From the NCBI GenBank assembly GCA_913775215.1, contig CAJYKO010000300.1:1-18152 (forward strand): DNA of 18,152 nucleotides, read 5' to 3'. Of this stretch, positions 15,297 to 18,152 are shown one piece after another. Origin of the DNA: an uncultured Devosia sp. (GTDB taxonomy: Bacteria; Pseudomonadota; Alphaproteobacteria; Rhizobiales; Devosiaceae). Positions within the stretch are counted from its first letter, which is position 1; each line of letters starts with the position of its first letter. A program made the position numbers and the translations under genes. Under the pieces are notes generated by a model. That model saw nothing but the letters and a program-made list of their open reading frames with translations. It was not told the origin of the DNA and ran no database searches.

Positions 15297-15314
15297 CGAT
15301 CATACATGGTGACG
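15291..15314. promoter_or_regulatory. Dyad CGTCACC-N10-GGTGACG in the phnC promoter region
   Basis: A perfect 7-base inverted repeat that shares its left arm with the second half of the Pho-box candidate. The right arm may be a further regulator half-site on the other strand, or the dyad may be an operator for a different protein. It does not resemble the PhnF palindrome at 10084-10103. Confidence 0.4.
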
Positions 15315-15364
15315 TTACACGCGCGCCTTAGGTCTGCCGCAGTTCAACGACTGGGGCGACTTCC

Positions 15365-16192
15365 ATGCTCAAGATTTCGCACGTTACACGACGGTTCGGT
15401 GACAAGATCGCCGTCAATGATGTGACGCTCGAAATCCCGCAAGGGCAGATGGTGGGCATTATCGGTCGTTCGGGCGCCGGCAAATCGACGCTCTTACGCA
15501 TGATCAATCGGCTCAACGACGTTTCGTCGGGCTACATCGAATATGACGGCGTGCGCACCTCTGAGCTCAAGGGCAAGGCGCTGAGGGCCTGGCAGCGCGA
15601 TTGCGCCATGATCTTTCAGCAGTTCAACCTCGTGCCGCGGCTCGATGTCATCACCAATGTGATGCTGGGCCGGCTCAATGGCCGCAACCCCCTTCTCAAC
15701 CTCCTCCAGGTGTTTTCGCCCGACGAGCAGTTCGAAGCGCTGAAGGCGCTGGAGCGGCTCGATATCGCGCAGACGGCGACCCAATGGGCGCAGACCCTGT
15801 CGGGTGGGCAACAGCAGCGCGTCGCGATTGCGCGGGCGCTGATGCAGAAGCCGAAGATGATCCTTGCCGACGAGCCGATCGCTTCGCTCGATCCGCGCAA
15901 TGCGCAGATCGTCATGGATAGTCTTCGCGATATCAATTCCGAGGGCATCACCGTCATCACCAATCTCCACACGCTCGATACGGCGCGCGCTTATTGCGAG
16001 CGGATCGTGGGGATGTCCGCGGGCAAGGTGGTGTTCGACGGGACGCCCAACGAGCTGACGACCGATGTCGCTCGCACGATTTACGGCGCCGATGGCCTCA
16101 AGGAGGCCTTTTCCGAGGCGATGACCTCGACCTCGATCGCGCCCATCCAATACCTGCCGCGCACGCCGACCAATGCGCACCAGGCACCCTGA
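15365..16192 (+). CDS. phnC: PhnC, phosphonate ABC transporter ATPase
   Basis: A 275-residue import ATPase. Walker A GRSGAGKST (34-42), Q-loop in MIFQQFNLV, signature LSGGQQQR (145-152), Walker B MILADE (165-170) and the H-loop in TNLHT are intact. The Q-loop region followed by NVMLGRL is typical of PhnC. It powers uptake of phosphonates with PhnD and PhnE at the inner membrane. The start at ATG 15365 has a weak GGGGCGA upstream. It follows a candidate Pho box and is 61 bases ahead of phnD. The C-terminal tail of about 25 residues looks unstructured. Confidence 0.95.
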   Translation: MLKISHVTRRFGDKIAVNDVTLEIPQGQMVGIIGRSGAGKSTLLRMINRLNDVSSGYIEYDGVRTSELKGKALRAWQRDCAMIFQQFNLVPRLDVITNVMLGRLNGRNPLLNLLQVFSPDEQFEALKALERLDIAQTATQWAQTLSGGQQQRVAIARALMQKPKMILADEPIASLDPRNAQIVMDSLRDINSEGITVITNLHTLDTARAYCERIVGMSAGKVVFDGTPNELTTDVARTIYGADGLKEAFSEAMTSTSIAPIQYLPRTPTNAHQAP

Positions 16193-16253
16193 AACTCGGC
16201 CCCATTCCAAAGAAACCGAGATTACCAAAACGCGTCACCAAAGGAGACCTCCC

Positions 16254-17162
16254 GTGTCCGCGATCCGTAAACTGCTTCTTGCTTCCGTCGCGCTTTCCAT
16301 GTCGACCGCATCCTTTGCCCAGGACGGCCTCGTCCTCCGCATCGGTCTCGATGGCGGCGAAAACGAAGCCGACCAGCTGCGCCGTTCCGAATGCGTTGCC
16401 GAGCCGCTGAAGGCTGCAACCGGTGCCACCGACGTCCAGTTCTTCCCATCGCCGGACTATAACGGCATCATCCAGGGCCTTCTCGGCGGCACCATCGACA
16501 TCGCCATCATGGGCGCTTCGTCCTATGCCGCGATCTACCTGCAGGACCCGGAAGCCGTTGACCCGGTGCTGACCACCCAGCAGAAAGACGGTTCCACGGG
16601 CTACCACACGATCATGGTTGCACGCTCGGATTCGGGCATCACCGACCTCGCTTCGACCAAGGGCAAGAAGCTCGGCTTTGCCGATCCTGACTCGACTTCG
16701 GGCTACCTGATCCCGTCCGTTGCTCTCCCGCCTGATCTCGGCATGCCGATCGCTGAATTCTACAGCGAAACCGGCTTTGGCGGCGGCCACGAAAACCTCG
16801 TGCTCGGCGTTCTCGACGGCACCTGGGATGTTGGCACCACCTTCGGTTCGGGCCAGGGCGAATTCTCGGAAGGCTACACTTCCGGCAACCTCCGCATCAT
16901 GGTCGACAAGGGCCTCCTCGACATGGATGACCTCGTCGAAGTCTGGCAGTCGCCGATCATCCCGAACGGCCCGCTGATGGTGTCCAACAAGCTGCCTGCC
17001 GACATCAAGGAAAAGGTCACCGCCATGTTCAAGGCGCTGCCCGAGACCGATTTCGAATGCTTCGACGCGTTCACCGCCGGCGGCTACACCAACTTCGTCG
17101 ACGCCGACCAGACCATGTACCAGACGATCATCGACGCCCGTAAGTCGGTTATCGGCGGCTGA
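16254..17162 (+). CDS. phnD: PhnD, phosphonate-binding periplasmic protein
   Basis: A 302-residue type 2 binding protein that captures phosphonates in the periplasm. A Sec signal peptide is clear: a basic start MSAIRKLLL, a hydrophobic core, and a cleavage site after SFA at residue 22. Mature stretches typical of PhnD include PSPDYNGIIQGLLGG, IAIMGASSYA, FADPDSTSGYLIPS and GGGHENLVLGVLDGTWDVG. Translation starts at GTG 16254, with AAGGAG seven bases upstream; this is the strongest ribosome site in the window. Isoleucine codons I read are all ATC, suggesting high expression. A stem-loop follows the stop, a usual arrangement for keeping binding-protein mRNA more abundant than permease mRNA. Confidence 0.96.
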   Translation: MSAIRKLLLASVALSMSTASFAQDGLVLRIGLDGGENEADQLRRSECVAEPLKAATGATDVQFFPSPDYNGIIQGLLGGTIDIAIMGASSYAAIYLQDPEAVDPVLTTQQKDGSTGYHTIMVARSDSGITDLASTKGKKLGFADPDSTSGYLIPSVALPPDLGMPIAEFYSETGFGGGHENLVLGVLDGTWDVGTTFGSGQGEFSEGYTSGNLRIMVDKGLLDMDDLVEVWQSPIIPNGPLMVSNKLPADIKEKVTAMFKALPETDFECFDAFTAGGYTNFVDADQTMYQTIIDARKSVIGG

Positions 17163-17176
17163 TTTTTTTGATCTTT

Positions 17177-17205
17177 AGCCGCGGTCGCAAACTGCCACCG
17201 CGGCT
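17177..17205 (+). terminator. Stem-loop after phnD, likely partial terminator
   Basis: A perfect 9-base stem AGCCGCGGT/ACCGCGGCT with an 11-base loop, followed by only three T's. It starts 14 bases after the phnD stop and is probably leaky, or an mRNA-stabilising hairpin, since phnE on the same strand should belong to the same transcript. Confidence 0.6.
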
Positions 17206-17216
17206 TTCACACATGC

Positions 17217-17290
17217 GATGTCTTCCCCGCGCAGGCGGGGATCCATCCTGAAATCTCAAGATGGGCCCCGGCCTTCGCCGGGGTGACATC
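17217..17290 (-). repeat. Dispersed palindromic repeat, family 1, copy B
   Basis: This is the reverse-orientation copy of 2930-3002. Read on the minus strand it begins with the same 22 bases and stays nearly identical through the central ATCTTGAGAT region. The far hairpin has diverged (CCCCGC/GCGGGG). It lies inside the transporter operon, between phnD and phnE, and adds a second RNA structure after the phnD stem-loop. Confidence 0.85.
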
Positions 17291-17313
17291 CAGTTGGTAG
17301 GGGCGCCGCGCCT

Positions 17314-18152
17314 ATGGCAGACATCGGTCATCAATCCGGACTTTCGCCCGCCGGCGAAACTATCCTGCGGCATTATCGCAGCCAGGTGATGACGCGGCGG
17401 GTCTATTCGGTGATCGCCGTCCTCGGCATCATCATCGCGCTGCTGGCGGCGATGAGCTATGCCAATTCGGCCAATTCGGGGAAGTTTTTCGAACGCCTTC
17501 CCTTCATGTTCGACTTCATCAAGAACTTTACCCCGCGCGATCCGCTCGAGATCTTTCGCGCCATGTTCGGGGTGGCCTCGCCCTATTTCGATGGTTCGGC
17601 GAAGTATGACTATACCTCGAGCAATATCTACCTGACCGACAGCCTCTACATTCCGAATTTCGTCTATCAACTGATCGTCACGGTCAATATTGCCGTGGTG
17701 TCGACCATCATCGGCGGGGCGATCGGGTTTTGTCTTTGCTTTTTTGCCGCGACCAATCTCGTGGGCGCGGGGCCGGTGCGCTGGGTGGTGCGGCGGATCA
17801 TGGAAGTGATGCGCGCTTTCCCTGAGATCGTCATTGCGGGGCTGCTGACAGCGGTGCTGTCGATCGGGCCGATCGCGGCGATTGCGGCGGTGTCGCTGCA
17901 CACGATTGGGGCGCTCGGGAAACTCTTCTTCGAAGTGGTCGAGAATGCCGACATGAAGCCCGATGAGGGGCTGAAATCGGTCGGGGCGAGTTGGCTCGAG
18001 CGCGTGCGCTACGCCATCGTGCCGCAGGTGATGCCCAATTTCGTATCCTATGGGCTGCTGCGCCTCGAGATCAATGTGCGTGCTTCGACCATTATCGGCG
18101 CGGTGGGCGGCGGCGGGATCGGGGAGGTGTTCCGCCTCTCGATCGGGCGCGA
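17314..18152 (+). CDS. phnE: PhnE, phosphonate ABC transporter permease (3' end outside window)
   Basis: The first 279 residues of an inner-membrane permease; the frame is open to the window edge with no stop. Predicted membrane segments are about 31-49, 115-147 and 170-198. The ATPase-contact EAA loop is about 207-243 (ENADMKPDEGLKSVGASWLE, then PQVMP). The following stretch SYGLLRLEINVRASTIIGAV, then GGGGIGEV, is diagnostic for PhnE. Compared with E. coli PhnE, the loop between the first two membrane segments is about 30 residues longer (about 50-114). ATG 17314 is the first in-frame Met after the repeat; its ribosome site is weak. A second phnE copy often follows in alphaproteobacteria, but it would lie outside the window. 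Confidence 0.93.
   Translation, partial: MADIGHQSGLSPAGETILRHYRSQVMTRRVYSVIAVLGIIIALLAAMSYANSANSGKFFERLPFMFDFIKNFTPRDPLEIFRAMFGVASPYFDGSAKYDYTSSNIYLTDSLYIPNFVYQLIVTVNIAVVSTIIGGAIGFCLCFFAATNLVGAGPVRWVVRRIMEVMRAFPEIVIAGLLTAVLSIGPIAAIAAVSLHTIGALGKLFFEVVENADMKPDEGLKSVGASWLERVRYAIVPQVMPNFVSYGLLRLEINVRASTIIGAVGGGGIGEVFRLSIGR

Noticed and set aside
18140..18152. Missing stop codon of phnE as a possible frameshift or pseudogene
   Set aside because: The frame stays open and conserved to the last base; the gene is simply cut by the window edge.

Overview
The window reads as a piece of a GC-rich alphaproteobacterial genome, most likely Hyphomicrobiales and possibly a Devosia-like genus. That placement is inferred from gene content, codon use, an alphaproteobacterial-type single-domain response regulator and the kind of short GC-rich dispersed palindromes present; no 16S or other marker is in view. 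The first 32 bases are not genomic. They match the Illumina TruSeq read-1 adapter, so the left edge is an untrimmed contig end.

Left part (33-1837): a single-domain response regulator with a FATGYG motif, then a Crp/Fnr-family regulator, both on the plus strand with no obvious link to what follows. Middle-left (1838-7328), all on the minus strand: a large GH38 alpha-mannosidase, a CehA/McbA-type PHP metallohydrolase and a LacI-family regulator. They look like a small locus for breaking down mannosides or mannose-containing glycans, with its own regulator but no transporter in view.

Right part (7443 to the end): a nearly complete C-P lyase pathway for using phosphonates as a phosphorus source, arranged in four transcription blocks. 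Block 1 is phnMN, behind a candidate Pho box. Block 2 is phnF, a GntR/HutC repressor on the minus strand. Block 3 is phnGHIJKL plus a hexapeptide-repeat acyltransferase, tightly overlapping and divergent from phnF; a perfect 7-6-7 palindrome between them is the likely PhnF operator. Block 4 is phnCD and a 3'-truncated phnE, behind a second candidate Pho box. PhnCDE imports the phosphonate. PhnGHI with PhnL attach it to ribose triphosphate, PhnM removes pyrophosphate, PhnJ breaks the C-P bond with PhnK docked on the core complex, and PhnN rebuilds PRPP. PhnP, which normally opens the cyclic phosphate product, is not in the window; it may lie beyond the right edge.

Two families of dispersed palindromic repeats sit in the junctions. 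One is about 73 bp, with two inverted copies at 2930-3002 and 17217-17290. The other is a CCCCACCT/GGGGGAGG family at 4183-4224, 9203-9307 (two units) and 15200-15247. Several of these overlap spurious upstream start codons and helped decide starts. I saw no tRNA, rRNA, CRISPR array, insertion sequence or prophage.
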